Of a stretch of DNA of 64,000 nt, positions 38,804-46,056 are shown piece by piece (the first letter of the stretch is position 1; every line of letters begins with the position of its first letter). The notes under the pieces were generated by a model, which saw nothing but the letters and a program-made list of their open reading frames with translations, was not told the DNA's origin and did no database searches. A program made the translations under genes and the position numbers. This DNA is from Methylobacterium sp. WSM2598 (GTDB taxonomy: Bacteria > Pseudomonadota > Alphaproteobacteria > Rhizobiales > Beijerinckiaceae). The stretch lies in the NCBI RefSeq assembly GCF_000379105.1, contig NZ_KB900609.1, forward strand, positions 1,761,985 through 1,825,984, given 5' to 3'.

Positions 38804-38840
38804 GATCCGGGATGCGGTTGATCGCAGCGGATCCCGGATC
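38804..38840. repeat. Element A, copy 3
   Basis: A 37-bp imperfect palindrome: arms GATCCGGGAT.CGGTT and AGCGGATCCCGGATC. It is followed by two tandem copies of element B, between the convergent ends of the 98-aa protein gene and the DUF6894 gene. Confidence 0.85.
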
Positions 38841-38844
38841 CCGC

Positions 38845-38961
38845 GCCCGCGCGGCGCCTGAGCGAAGCCCACATCCGACATCCCGAAGGGATCGAGCGGA
38901 TCACGAGCCCGCGCGGCGCCTGAGCGAAGCCCACATCCGACATCCCGAAGGGATCGATCGG
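38845..38961 (+). repeat. Element B, two tandem copies (copy 3a and 3b)
   Basis: Two direct copies spaced exactly 62 bp (starts 38845 and 38907) share GCCCGCGCGGCGCCTGAGCG and the following CCCACATCCGACATCCCGAA without a mismatch. Each unit contains ATCCG-AC-ATCCC-GAA-GGGAT-CGAG-CGGAT, which folds into a two-step stem-loop. The identity of the two units suggests recent duplication. Confidence 0.9.
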
Positions 38962-38986
38962 ATGTGGCATGACCACCGGGCGGGGC

Positions 38987-39244
38987 CTAATGCAGCGTCC
39001 CGTCCGGTCCGGAACCGGGATCGAGCGCCTCGGCGAAGGGGAACTCGAACAGGACGAGCCCGGTCTCGTCGGTGACTTCGAGGCTCGCCGAGAGCAGGCG
39101 GGAGGAGGCGGCGCTCTCGCGCAGCACCTCCCGGATCAGCGCGCGGGCGACCTCCCAGGCCTCGTCCGCGTCGCGCAGGACCCGGCCGTCCCGGTCGGGG
39201 AGAAGGTCCTCGCCGACGCGGGTCGCGAAGAAGTAGCGGGGCAT
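38987..39244 (-). CDS. DUF6894 protein
   Basis: An 85-residue protein with the typical opening MPRYFFATRVGEDLLPDRDG and the helix DADEAWEVARALIREVL, then a short beta part ending LFEFPFAEAL. This family is abundant in Methylobacterium and Bradyrhizobium, often in many copies; function is unknown. It starts 12 nt downstream of the end of the secreted protein gene on the same strand, so the two may be co-transcribed. Confidence 0.8.
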   Translation of the reverse strand: MPRYFFATRVGEDLLPDRDGRVLRDADEAWEVARALIREVLRESAASSRLLSASLEVTDETGLVLFEFPFAEALDPGSGPDGTLH

Positions 39245-39256
39245 CGGGTGGCCTCG

Positions 39257-39958
39257 TCAGGGTTTGAGGCAGGCGGGATCCGCGGGACGCGGCGCCCGCG
39301 GGAAGTCGAGGACGGCCCGCGCGTAGGTCTCCACCACCTCCGAGAAGGGCTGGCGGGCGGCCGTGAACAGCACGGCCCGGTGGCTGAACAGGGCCTCCGG
39401 GATCGGGAGCGGCCCGCAGGCGCCGCCCGCCGGCGCGGCCTGATCCCAGCCCTCGGGAAGGGGCTGCCACAGGAGGCGGCTCTCCACCGTCTGGCGGGTC
39501 GGCTTCAGCTCCTGCACGGCGCGGCCGAACGGCGTGTCGGTGGTCTCAAGCACCCGGTTCATCTCCGGCGTGAGGCGCGCCGGAACGTACCAATTGTCCG
39601 CTTCCGACAGGACGTGCTCGCCGCAGGCGAGGCGCACCCGGCGGTAGTGCACCGGCTCGTCGGGGCCGACCTGCAGGCGCTGGCGGGTCTCGGGGCTGGC
39701 GGGGCGGTCGATCTCGCGCACGAGGCGGGCGACGAGGCGGGGCTCCGGGGCGAGGCGATGGGCCCCGCACCACGCTTCGAGGGTCGCGGTGGCGCTGCGC
39801 GCCGCGAGGAGCTGGGCGTTCAGCGTCTGAACCACCGCCGTCGCCTCGACGCGGCTCAGGTAGGTGTCGGGCCAGGGGCTGGGCGCGGCCGGGGAGGCGG
39901 CCTGCGCGGGCAGGGCGGCGAGGGCGATGACGGGGAGCAGCGGGCGGATCGGAACCAT
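39257..39958 (-). CDS. Secreted protein with possible chorismate-lyase-like fold
   Basis: A 233-residue exported protein with signal peptide MVPIRPLLPVIALAALPAQA. The mature part contains NWYVPARLTPEMNRVLETTD followed by TPFGRAVQ, which resembles the R/W-x-x-P...LE.TDTPFG pattern of chorismate lyase-like proteins, and four Cys (AWCGAH, RLACGEH, GGACGP, PACLKP). The resemblance is by eye and may be only structural. No enzyme role should be assumed. It lies directly before the DUF6894 gene. Confidence 0.6.
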   Translation of the reverse strand: MVPIRPLLPVIALAALPAQAASPAAPSPWPDTYLSRVEATAVVQTLNAQLLAARSATATLEAWCGAHRLAPEPRLVARLVREIDRPASPETRQRLQVGPDEPVHYRRVRLACGEHVLSEADNWYVPARLTPEMNRVLETTDTPFGRAVQELKPTRQTVESRLLWQPLPEGWDQAAPAGGACGPLPIPEALFSHRAVLFTAARQPFSEVVETYARAVLDFPRAPRPADPACLKP

Positions 39959-40097
39959 CGGGGCGTCCTCGGGAACGGTGGCGGGTCGTCCCGCACCGCC
40001 TGCCTCACCGCCCGCGCCGAGGGAAGTGGCAATGAGGCCCCTGGCGCTCGCCGCCCGGTCGCGTATGAGGGAGCCGCGCTGACGCAGGGAGACGACG

Positions 40098-40649
40098 ATG
40101 TCGGGCGGTCACGGGTCGGTCGAGGGGTCGAACAAGAAGGTGGCGCTGCTGATCTCGGTTCTGGCGCTGTTCCTGGCGCTGGGCGAGACCTTCGCCAAGA
40201 GCGCGCAGACGGACGCGCTCGGGGCGAACGTCCAGGCGAGCAATCTGTGGTCGTTCTTCCAGGCCAAGACGATTCGCGCCACGATGGTGCGGACGGCCTC
40301 GGAGCAGGCGGCGCTCGAGGCCGGCGCGGCGCCGGACGCGGTCAGGAAGCAGGTCGAGGATTGGCAGAAGACGATCGCGCGCTGGGAATCCGAGCCCTCC
40401 ACCGGGGAGGGGCGCAAGGAACTCGCCGCGCGCGCCAAGGAGGCCGAGGAGAGGCGCGACCTCGCGCTCGCGCGCTACCACCATTACGAGGTCGCCTCGG
40501 CGGCCTTCCAGATCGGCATCGTGCTCGCCTCCGCCCAGGTCATCACCGGGATCGTGGCGCTCGCGGTGGCGGGCGGCCTGCTCGGCGTGGCCGGGATCGG
40601 CATGCTCGGGGTCGGCCTGCTCGCGCCCCACGCCATCCACCTGTTCTAG
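40098..40649 (+). CDS. DUF4337 membrane protein
   Basis: A 183-residue inner-membrane protein. A first hydrophobic segment (VALLISVLALFLALGETF, about 14-31) is followed by a polar helical region with NLWSFFQAKTIRATMVRTAS, a DUF4337 hallmark, and two hydrophobic segments at the end (about 130-180). CAGGGAGA precedes the ATG. Function unknown. Its TAG stop is the first part of a repetitive hairpin element. Confidence 0.85.
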   Translation: MSGGHGSVEGSNKKVALLISVLALFLALGETFAKSAQTDALGANVQASNLWSFFQAKTIRATMVRTASEQAALEAGAAPDAVRKQVEDWQKTIARWESEPSTGEGRKELAARAKEAEERRDLALARYHHYEVASAAFQIGIVLASAQVITGIVALAVAGGLLGVAGIGMLGVGLLAPHAIHLF

Positions 40650-40752
40650 AGCGGCAACCCGATCACGTTGCAATCGGGTGCCGCTCTCGATCTTTGATCT
40701 TGCCGCATTGTCCGCGACGAACCGGCATCCACTTCGTCGGAAAATGCTCTAG
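40646..40752. repeat. Intergenic repeat element starting at a stop codon
   Basis: A 107-bp element flanked by TCTAG and CTCTAG. Its first part forms a 15-bp stem with one bulged A (AGAGCGGCAACCCGAT with ATCGGGTGCCGCTCT); the second part contains GACGAACCGGCATCCACTTC and GTCGGAAAATGCTCTAG. I recognise this as a repeat common in Rhizobiales genomes. Only one copy is in the window. It fills the gap between convergent DUF4337 and flavoprotein genes and takes in the TAG stop. Confidence 0.75.
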
Positions 40753-40761
40753 CGCAGCGCC

Positions 40762-42018
40762 TCACCCGAAGACCTCGCCCGTGATGGTCCGGTACCACGC
40801 CGCCGCCTCGGCGGCCTCCTCGGCCCGGACCGCCGCGGGCGCGTCGAGCGGGCTGGTCCCGCCCGCGCCCTCGACATCGGCCAGCACGCCGTTCGCCGGG
40901 TGGTACACCCCCGCGACGGAGATGCCGTAGCCGGGGGCGACGAGGCTGTAGCAGGTGTTGATCAGCTTCGGGGCGGCGGGCGCGCGCCCGGCGAGGAGGT
41001 CGGCGACGGCCTGCGCGCAGACCTTCGCCTGGGCATTGGCCGAGAAGGCGGATTTCGGCATCGCCCCGGCGATCGCGGCGTCGCCGATGACATGGATGCC
41101 GGGCACGAGGCGGGACTCGAAGGTGACCGGGTCGATCGGGCACCAGCCCGACCGGTCGGCCACACCCGCCGCCGCGGCGATCGGCGCCGCCCGCTGCGGG
41201 GGGATGATGCAGGCGACGTCCGCCCGGTAGTCCTGGAAGTCGGTCCTGACGGTCATCCCGGCCGGATCCACCGCCGTGACCTGCCCGCCCTCCGCGAGCG
41301 GCACGTATTCCAGGTGGTCGGGATAGAGCGCCGTCCAGGCCGCCTGGAACAGCTTCTGCTTCGAGAACGTGTCCTTGGCGTCGAGCACGATCAGCTTGGA
41401 GCGGGGCTTGCGGGCCTTGAGCAGCCAGGCGATCAGGCTGGCGCGCTCGTAGGGGCCGGGCGGGCAGCGATACGGGTTGCCCGGCACCGCCATCACCACC
41501 GTGCCGCCATCCGGCATCGCGGCGAGCTGCCGGGCGAGGAGGTCGGTCTGCGCCCCGGCCTTCCAGGCATGGGGCATCGCCTCGGCGGCGGCCTCGTTGT
41601 AGCCGGGGATCGCGTCGAAGCGCAGGGCGATCCCGGGCGAGAGGATCAGCCGGTCGTAGGCGAGGCTGCCGCCCCCCGCCAGGGCGACGCTCCGCCTCGC
41701 CCCGTCGATGCCGGTCGCACGGTCCTGCACCACCGCGATGCCGGCGGCCCTGAGGCCCTCGTAGCCGAAACGCTGCGCCGCCATCGGCTGCAGGCCGACG
41801 ATGACCTCGTTGCTGAAGGGGCAGGCCGTGTAGCCGGGCTCGGCCTCGACCAGGGTGACCGCGGCGCCCGCGTCGCGCAGGGCCCGGGCCGCCGAGGCGC
41901 CGCCGAAGCCGCCCCCGACGATGACGACGCGGCCCCCCGCGCCCTCGGCCAGGGCCGGCCGGCCGAGCGCGAGGCCGGCGAGCCCGCCGAGCACGATCCG
42001 TCGCGTGGTCCGCGTCAC
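40762..42018 (-). CDS. Flavocytochrome c sulfide dehydrogenase-like flavoprotein
   Basis: A 418-residue FAD protein with a twin-arginine signal (TRRIVLGGLAGLALG). VIVGGGFGGASAARAL is the dinucleotide fold. The conserved cysteine sites of FccB/SoxF are present: YTACPFSNEVIVG near the start, and GNPYRCPPGPYERASL mid-protein. The C-terminal end has INTCYSLV and the FCSD-type flavin-binding domain. It should oxidise sulfide (or a related sulfur compound) in the periplasm and pass electrons to the cytochrome c encoded just before it. The start is GTG at 42018, overlapping the cytochrome stop. Confidence 0.88.
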   Translation of the reverse strand: MTRTTRRIVLGGLAGLALGRPALAEGAGGRVVIVGGGFGGASAARALRDAGAAVTLVEAEPGYTACPFSNEVIVGLQPMAAQRFGYEGLRAAGIAVVQDRATGIDGARRSVALAGGGSLAYDRLILSPGIALRFDAIPGYNEAAAEAMPHAWKAGAQTDLLARQLAAMPDGGTVVMAVPGNPYRCPPGPYERASLIAWLLKARKPRSKLIVLDAKDTFSKQKLFQAAWTALYPDHLEYVPLAEGGQVTAVDPAGMTVRTDFQDYRADVACIIPPQRAAPIAAAAGVADRSGWCPIDPVTFESRLVPGIHVIGDAAIAGAMPKSAFSANAQAKVCAQAVADLLAGRAPAAPKLINTCYSLVAPGYGISVAGVYHPANGVLADVEGAGGTSPLDAPAAVRAEEAAEAAAWYRTITGEVFG

Positions 42019-42314
42019 GGCGCCCCCTGCTGCGAGAGATAGACGGCGATGGCCCGGCTCTCCTCGGGCGTGAAGCCCTTGGCGATCCGGGTCATCACGC
42101 TGGCCGGGCGCGCGCCCGCCCGGTAGGCCGCGAGGGCCTCCTCGATCTCCGCCGCCGGACGGCCGGCGATCGGCCCGAAGGCGCCCTCGCCGTGGGCCGC
42201 GTGGCAGCCCGAGCAGGAGGAGGCGCCCGGCGGCGCCCGCAGCGGCGCCGCCCGGGCCGCGGGCAGGACGGCGAGCGCCGCCCCGCCGAGGAGGAGCGCG
42301 CCGAGACCCTTCAC
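42015..42314 (-). CDS. Small periplasmic c-type cytochrome (FccA-like)
   Basis: A 99-residue protein with a signal peptide (GALLLGGAALAVLPAARAA) and a single heme motif CSGCH near residue 34. A Met in SVMTRIAKGF is a plausible axial ligand. Size and position before the flavoprotein gene match the FccA-type cytochrome of flavocytochrome c sulfide dehydrogenase. It overlaps the Mo-hydroxylase gene upstream and the flavoprotein gene downstream by GTGA, so it could accept electrons from either enzyme. Confidence 0.85.
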   Translation of the reverse strand: MKGLGALLLGGAALAVLPAARAAPLRAPPGASSCSGCHAAHGEGAFGPIAGRPAAEIEEALAAYRAGARPASVMTRIAKGFTPEESRAIAVYLSQQGAP

Positions 42315-44512
42315 GCGCGCCGCAGGTCCGTGTTGCGCAGCGGGAGCTGGCGCACCCGCTTGCCCGTGGCCGCGAAGACGGCGTTGAGGACCGCCGGCGC
42401 CGCGACCGCGATGGTCGGCTCGCCGACGCCGCCGATGAAGCCGCCCGAGGGCATCAGGATCGCCTCGACCGCCGGCATCTCGTCCATCCGCATCACCGGG
42501 TAGGTGTCGAAGTTGGTCTGCTCGATGCGCCCGTCCTTGACCGTGCACTCGCCGTGGAGGGCCGCCGAGAGCCCGTACACGAAGGAGCCCTCGACCTGGG
42601 CGGCGATCTGCTGCGGGTTGACCGCCACGCCCGGATCCGTCGCCGCGACGATCCGGTGGATCCGGACGCCGCCGTCGTCGCGCAGCGACACCTCGGCGGC
42701 GCCCGCCACGTAGCTGCCGAAGCCCATGATCTGGGCGAGGCCGCGATGCACGCCCGCGGGCGGCGGGCGATCCCAGCCGATCCGCTCCGCGACCGCGTTC
42801 AGCACCGCGAGGTGCTTGGGATGGTTCGCCATCAGCTTGCGGCGGAAGGCGAGGGGATCCTGCCCGGCCGCGTGCGCCACCTCGTCCATGAAGCACTCGA
42901 GGTAGATGGCGTTCGGGTTGGTGTTCACGCCCCGCCAGAAGCCCGGCAGGATGTGCGGGTTGCGCATCGCGTGGTCGATCAGGAGGTTGGGGATCGTGTA
43001 GCCGATCGCTGCCTCGGCCCCGCCGGGATTGAGGCCCTGGAAGGTCACCGGATCCTTGCCGTCCGGCCCGAGCCGGCCCGGCACGATCGCCGCCAGGATC
43101 GACTGGCCGGAGATGCGCATGTGCAGGCCCGTGAGCTGTCCGTCCCGGTCGAGGGCGGCGCGCATCCGGCACTGCGTGACCGGGTGGTAGCGGCCGTGCG
43201 TCATGTCCTCCTCGCGGGTCCAGATCAGCTTGATCGGCGTCCCGGGCATCTCCCGGGCGATCAGCACCGCCTGCCGCACCCAGTCCTGCGTCGCGCCGCG
43301 CCGCCCGAAGCCGCCGCCGAGGTGGATCTTGTAGACCTCGCATTGCCGCGGGGAGAGGCCGGCCGCCTCGGCCGCCGCGGCCAGCGCCGCCTCGCCGTTC
43401 TGGGTCGGCGTCCAGACCTCGCACCGCTCCGGCGTCCAGCGGGCGGTGGCGTTCATCGGCTCCATGGTGGCGTGGTTCTGGAACGGGACCGCGTAGGTCG
43501 CCTCGACCACCCTGGCGGCGTCCCGCAGGGCCGCCTTGGCGTCGCCGGTCTTGTTGCCGACGAAGGCCTCCTCGGCGTCGAGGCCCTCCCGCAGCATGGC
43601 GGCGATGGTCGCGCTCGACGCGGCGGCGTTCGGGCCCTCGTCCCAGACGATCGGCAGCGCCTCGACGGCGGTCCTGGCCCGCCAGAAGGTGTCGGCCACC
43701 ACCGCGACGGCGGTCTCCCCGACCGGCACCACCTTCCTGACGCCGGGCATCCGCTCCACCGCGGCGGCGTCGAAGCTCCTGACCCGGCCGCCCACCACCG
43801 GGCAGTCGCGGATCGCGGCGTTGAGCATGCCGTCGAGCCGCAGGTCCATGCCGTAGACCTGGCTGCCGTCGAGCTTGGCGGCGGTGTCGAGCCGCTTCAG
43901 CGGCTTGCCGGCGATGGTCCAGTCCTTCGGATCCTTGAGGGGAACGTCCTTGGGCGGCGGCATGGCGGCGGCGCGGGAGGCGACCGCTCCGAAGGTCGTG
44001 GTGCGGCCCGAGCCCGGATGCGCGATCACGCCCTTCTCGACCCGGCACTCCCCGGCCGGCACGCCCCATCCGGCCGCCGCCGCGGAGACCAGCATCAGGC
44101 GGGCGGCGGCGCCGCCCTGGCGGACCGCGACGTAGGATTCGCGGATGCCGCGGCTGCCGCCGGTCGAGAAATCGCCCCAGACGCGGCGGCGGGCGAGGTT
44201 CTGGCCCGGCGTCGGGTACTCGGTCGTGACCCGGTCCCAGTCGCAGCCGAGCTCCTCGGCCACGAGCTGGGCGAGGCCCGTCAGGGTGCCCTGGCCCATC
44301 TCGGAGCGGGCGATGCGGATCACCACGGTCTCGTCGGGCCTCACCACCACCCAGGCATTGATCTCGGGCGCGGAGGCCGCGGCGGCGCCCGGCGCGGCCT
44401 CCTCGGCGCCCGCGCCGGGAACGTGGAAGCCGAGGCTGAAGCCGCCGGCGACGGCGGCGGCGGCGGCCAGGACGCCGCGGCGGGACGGGGCTCGGTTCAG
44501 GTCCTGCGTCAT
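42311..44512 (-). CDS. Molybdenum hydroxylase large subunit (isoquinoline 1-oxidoreductase/aldehyde dehydrogenase type)
   Basis: A 733-residue molybdopterin subunit of the xanthine oxidase family, single-chain IorB type. It begins with a twin-arginine-like signal (SRRGVLAAAAAVAGGFSLGF), so it works in the periplasm. EMGQGTLTGLAQLVAEELG, LGGGFGRRG, FWRGVNTNPNAIYLECFMDE and GGVGEPTIAVAAPAVLNAV are family signatures, the last with the catalytic Glu. It oxidises aldehydes or N-heterocycles, with electrons leaving through the 2Fe-2S subunit. It lies 11 nt after that subunit and overlaps a cytochrome c gene, a likely electron acceptor. Confidence 0.88.
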   Translation of the reverse strand: MTQDLNRAPSRRGVLAAAAAVAGGFSLGFHVPGAGAEEAAPGAAAASAPEINAWVVVRPDETVVIRIARSEMGQGTLTGLAQLVAEELGCDWDRVTTEYPTPGQNLARRRVWGDFSTGGSRGIRESYVAVRQGGAAARLMLVSAAAAGWGVPAGECRVEKGVIAHPGSGRTTTFGAVASRAAAMPPPKDVPLKDPKDWTIAGKPLKRLDTAAKLDGSQVYGMDLRLDGMLNAAIRDCPVVGGRVRSFDAAAVERMPGVRKVVPVGETAVAVVADTFWRARTAVEALPIVWDEGPNAAASSATIAAMLREGLDAEEAFVGNKTGDAKAALRDAARVVEATYAVPFQNHATMEPMNATARWTPERCEVWTPTQNGEAALAAAAEAAGLSPRQCEVYKIHLGGGFGRRGATQDWVRQAVLIAREMPGTPIKLIWTREEDMTHGRYHPVTQCRMRAALDRDGQLTGLHMRISGQSILAAIVPGRLGPDGKDPVTFQGLNPGGAEAAIGYTIPNLLIDHAMRNPHILPGFWRGVNTNPNAIYLECFMDEVAHAAGQDPLAFRRKLMANHPKHLAVLNAVAERIGWDRPPPAGVHRGLAQIMGFGSYVAGAAEVSLRDDGGVRIHRIVAATDPGVAVNPQQIAAQVEGSFVYGLSAALHGECTVKDGRIEQTNFDTYPVMRMDEMPAVEAILMPSGGFIGGVGEPTIAVAAPAVLNAVFAATGKRVRQLPLRNTDLRRA

Positions 44513-44523
44513 CCCGGCCTCCC

Positions 44524-44991
44524 TCAGCCGCGCCCGCTCTCGCCGCCCTCGGCGGCGAGGCGGATCCCGGCGAGCACGCGGTTGTAGGTGCCGCAGCGGC
44601 AGATATTGGTGATCTCCCGGCGGATCTCCTCGTCGGAGGGCCGCGGGTTCTGCGCCAGCAGCGCCGCCGAGGCCATGATCATGCCGGATTGGCAGAAGCC
44701 GCATTGCGGCACGTCGAGGGCGGCCCAGGCCTTCTGGACCGGGTGCGAGCGGTCGGGGCTCAGCCCCTCGATGGTGACGATCCTCTGGGATTCGCCCAGC
44801 GACGAGACCGGGACCGAGCAGGAGCGCACGGCCTGCCCGTCGATGTGAACCGTGCAGGCCCCGCATTGCGCGATGCCGCAGCCGTACTTGGTTCCGGTCA
44901 GCCCGACCTGCTCGCGGAGCACCCAGAGCAGGGGCGTGTCGGGCTCCGCGTCGACCTCGCGCACGGACCCGTTCACGGTGAGACGCATCAT
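44524..44991 (-). CDS. Molybdenum hydroxylase 2Fe-2S subunit
   Basis: A 155-residue iron-sulfur subunit of the xanthine oxidase family. The plant-type ferredoxin part has YGCGIAQCGACTVH and the helical second domain has CGFCQSGMI and NICRCGTYNR, giving eight Cys for two [2Fe-2S] clusters. It passes electrons from the Mo centre of the large subunit. No signal peptide is visible, so it is likely exported with its partner. Two adjacent ATG codons (44991, 44988) follow an AGGA site; the first gene of the operon. Confidence 0.9.
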   Translation of the reverse strand: MMRLTVNGSVREVDAEPDTPLLWVLREQVGLTGTKYGCGIAQCGACTVHIDGQAVRSCSVPVSSLGESQRIVTIEGLSPDRSHPVQKAWAALDVPQCGFCQSGMIMASAALLAQNPRPSDEEIRREITNICRCGTYNRVLAGIRLAAEGGESGRG

Positions 44992-45168
44992 GGCGATCCT
45001 GCCCCTCCCTCGGGCGCGGCCGTGCCGCGCTGCGGTGCCGCTGCCCAGGGCCGGTCCACCGTCCAAGCGCACGGGAACTAGGCGGCGCGGCAGCGCCGTC
45101 AATCGGCGCAGGCGCGACCGGACGCCATCTCCGGTTGCTGGTCCCGCGCAGGTCGCAGGTGTTAGTCT

Positions 45169-45573
45169 GTGCGGGAGACCGAGCGAGCCGCCAAGACCAT
45201 CGAGCCGCCAAGACCATCGAGCTGCCAAGACCATCGAGCTGCCAAGACCATCCACGTTCCCCCGGGCCGCGAAGATCCGGCGCTGCGCCGCTTCAGCGCC
45301 GAGGATCTGCGCCGGCCCGAGATTCTGCTGGTGATCGAGGTGGCCGCTTCGAGCCTCGCCTACGATCTCGGCCGCAAGGCCCGGCTCTACGCCCGCTCCG
45401 GCATTGCCGAGTCCTGGGTGATCGCGGCCCAGGAGCGGCAGGCGCGGGTGCATCGCGGGCCGCGCGGCGAGGCGGGCTACGCCGAGATCCGCGACCACGG
45501 ACCCGATTCCGTCCTGGTGCCGCGGGCCGACCTCCTCGCCGGCGTCACGGTCCCGCTCGCGGACCTGGTCTGA
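45169..45573 (+). pseudogene. Uma2-family (DUF820) endonuclease-like protein, N-terminally truncated
   Basis: Only the C-terminal part of an Uma2/DUF820 protein can be read: ILLVIEVAASSLAYDLGRKA followed by RLYARSGIAESWVI and a closing VPLADLV. Full-length members have about 185 residues with a conserved N-terminal half; here that half is missing and replaced by a 17-bp tandem repeat that happens to be in frame. It is probably a decayed copy of a gene family that is numerous in this group. It lies beyond the Mo-hydroxylase operon start, on the opposite strand. Confidence 0.7.
45190..45256 (+). repeat. 17-bp tandem repeat, nearly four units
   Basis: Units of GCCAAGACCATCGAGCC or GCCAAGACCATCGAGCT start at 45190, 45207, 45224 and 45241 (the last is incomplete). 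Seventeen bases is not a multiple of three. It stands at the breakpoint where the N-terminal half of the Uma2 gene is missing. Confidence 0.9.
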
Positions 45574-45585
45574 CGGCCTCGCGCC

Positions 45586-45813
45586 TCAGCGGATCGCGGT
45601 CGCGCCGCTCGCGGCGGTGACCTGCATCGGGCTCCCGGCCTGCGGCGCGCCGCCGAGCGTGACCCGTCCCACGACGAGCAGCAGCGCGAGGCTCCAGAAC
45701 ACCGCGATCGCCACTCGGCGCGCGCGCCGGTCGCCGGCCTCCGTCGGGCTCGCCGGCACGGCGGTCAACCGCTCGCCGTAGGGATCGTAGCCGGTGTCGG
45801 GGCGCTCGCTCAT
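45586..45813 (-). CDS. Hypothetical membrane protein, 75 aa
   Basis: It starts MSERPDTGYDPYGERLTAV, followed by one membrane helix (about residues 36-53, VAIAVFWSLALLLVVGRV) and a short periplasmic tail. The ATG at 45813 is used rather than the upstream one at 45849 because the sequence from there is compact and family-like. No family recognised. It ends 12 bp from the Uma2 remnant on the other strand. Confidence 0.55.
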   Translation of the reverse strand: MSERPDTGYDPYGERLTAVPASPTEAGDRRARRVAIAVFWSLALLLVVGRVTLGGAPQAGSPMQVTAASGATAIR

Positions 45814-45960
45814 GGGGCGGAATCTCGCGTCGCGAGCCCGCGCAATCAATGGACGCGCTTTTCGAACTTCGCTCGGTTCGGAGAAGTCCCTGCTCCGGGG
45901 CTGCCGCCGCGTGGAAGACTCTTCCCCGGCCGCGCGGGCCGCTCATTCCACCTCCGAAAA

Positions 45961-46004
45961 ATCCCTTCGGGTTGGCGGATGTGGGCTTCGCTCAGGCGCC
46001 GCGC
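45961..46004 (-). repeat. Element B, copy 4
   Basis: On the minus strand it reads GCGCGGCGCCTGAGCGAAGC then CCACATCCGCCAACCCGAAG, close to copy 3. It follows element A copy 4 in the direction of M23 peptidase transcription. Confidence 0.8.
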
Positions 46005-46056
46005 GGATGTGATCCGGGATCCGGTTGATCCAAGCGGATCCCGGATCACATCCGCG
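46002..46056. repeat. Element A, copy 4
   Basis: The longest copy: 25-base arms (CGCGGATGTGATCCGGGATC with one inner mismatch) around GATCC. It includes the TGA stop of the M23 peptidase gene (46046-46048) and extends ten bases into its coding end, so the final codons are part of the palindrome. Confidence 0.88.

Noticed and set aside
38072-38976. Small proteins starting MSDVGFAQAPRG read from the minus strand in several places
   Set aside because: The peptide is the translation of element B and recurs only because the repeat recurs.
45169-45573. Functional Uma2 endonuclease
   Set aside because: About half the domain is missing and replaced by a tandem repeat, so an active enzyme is unlikely.
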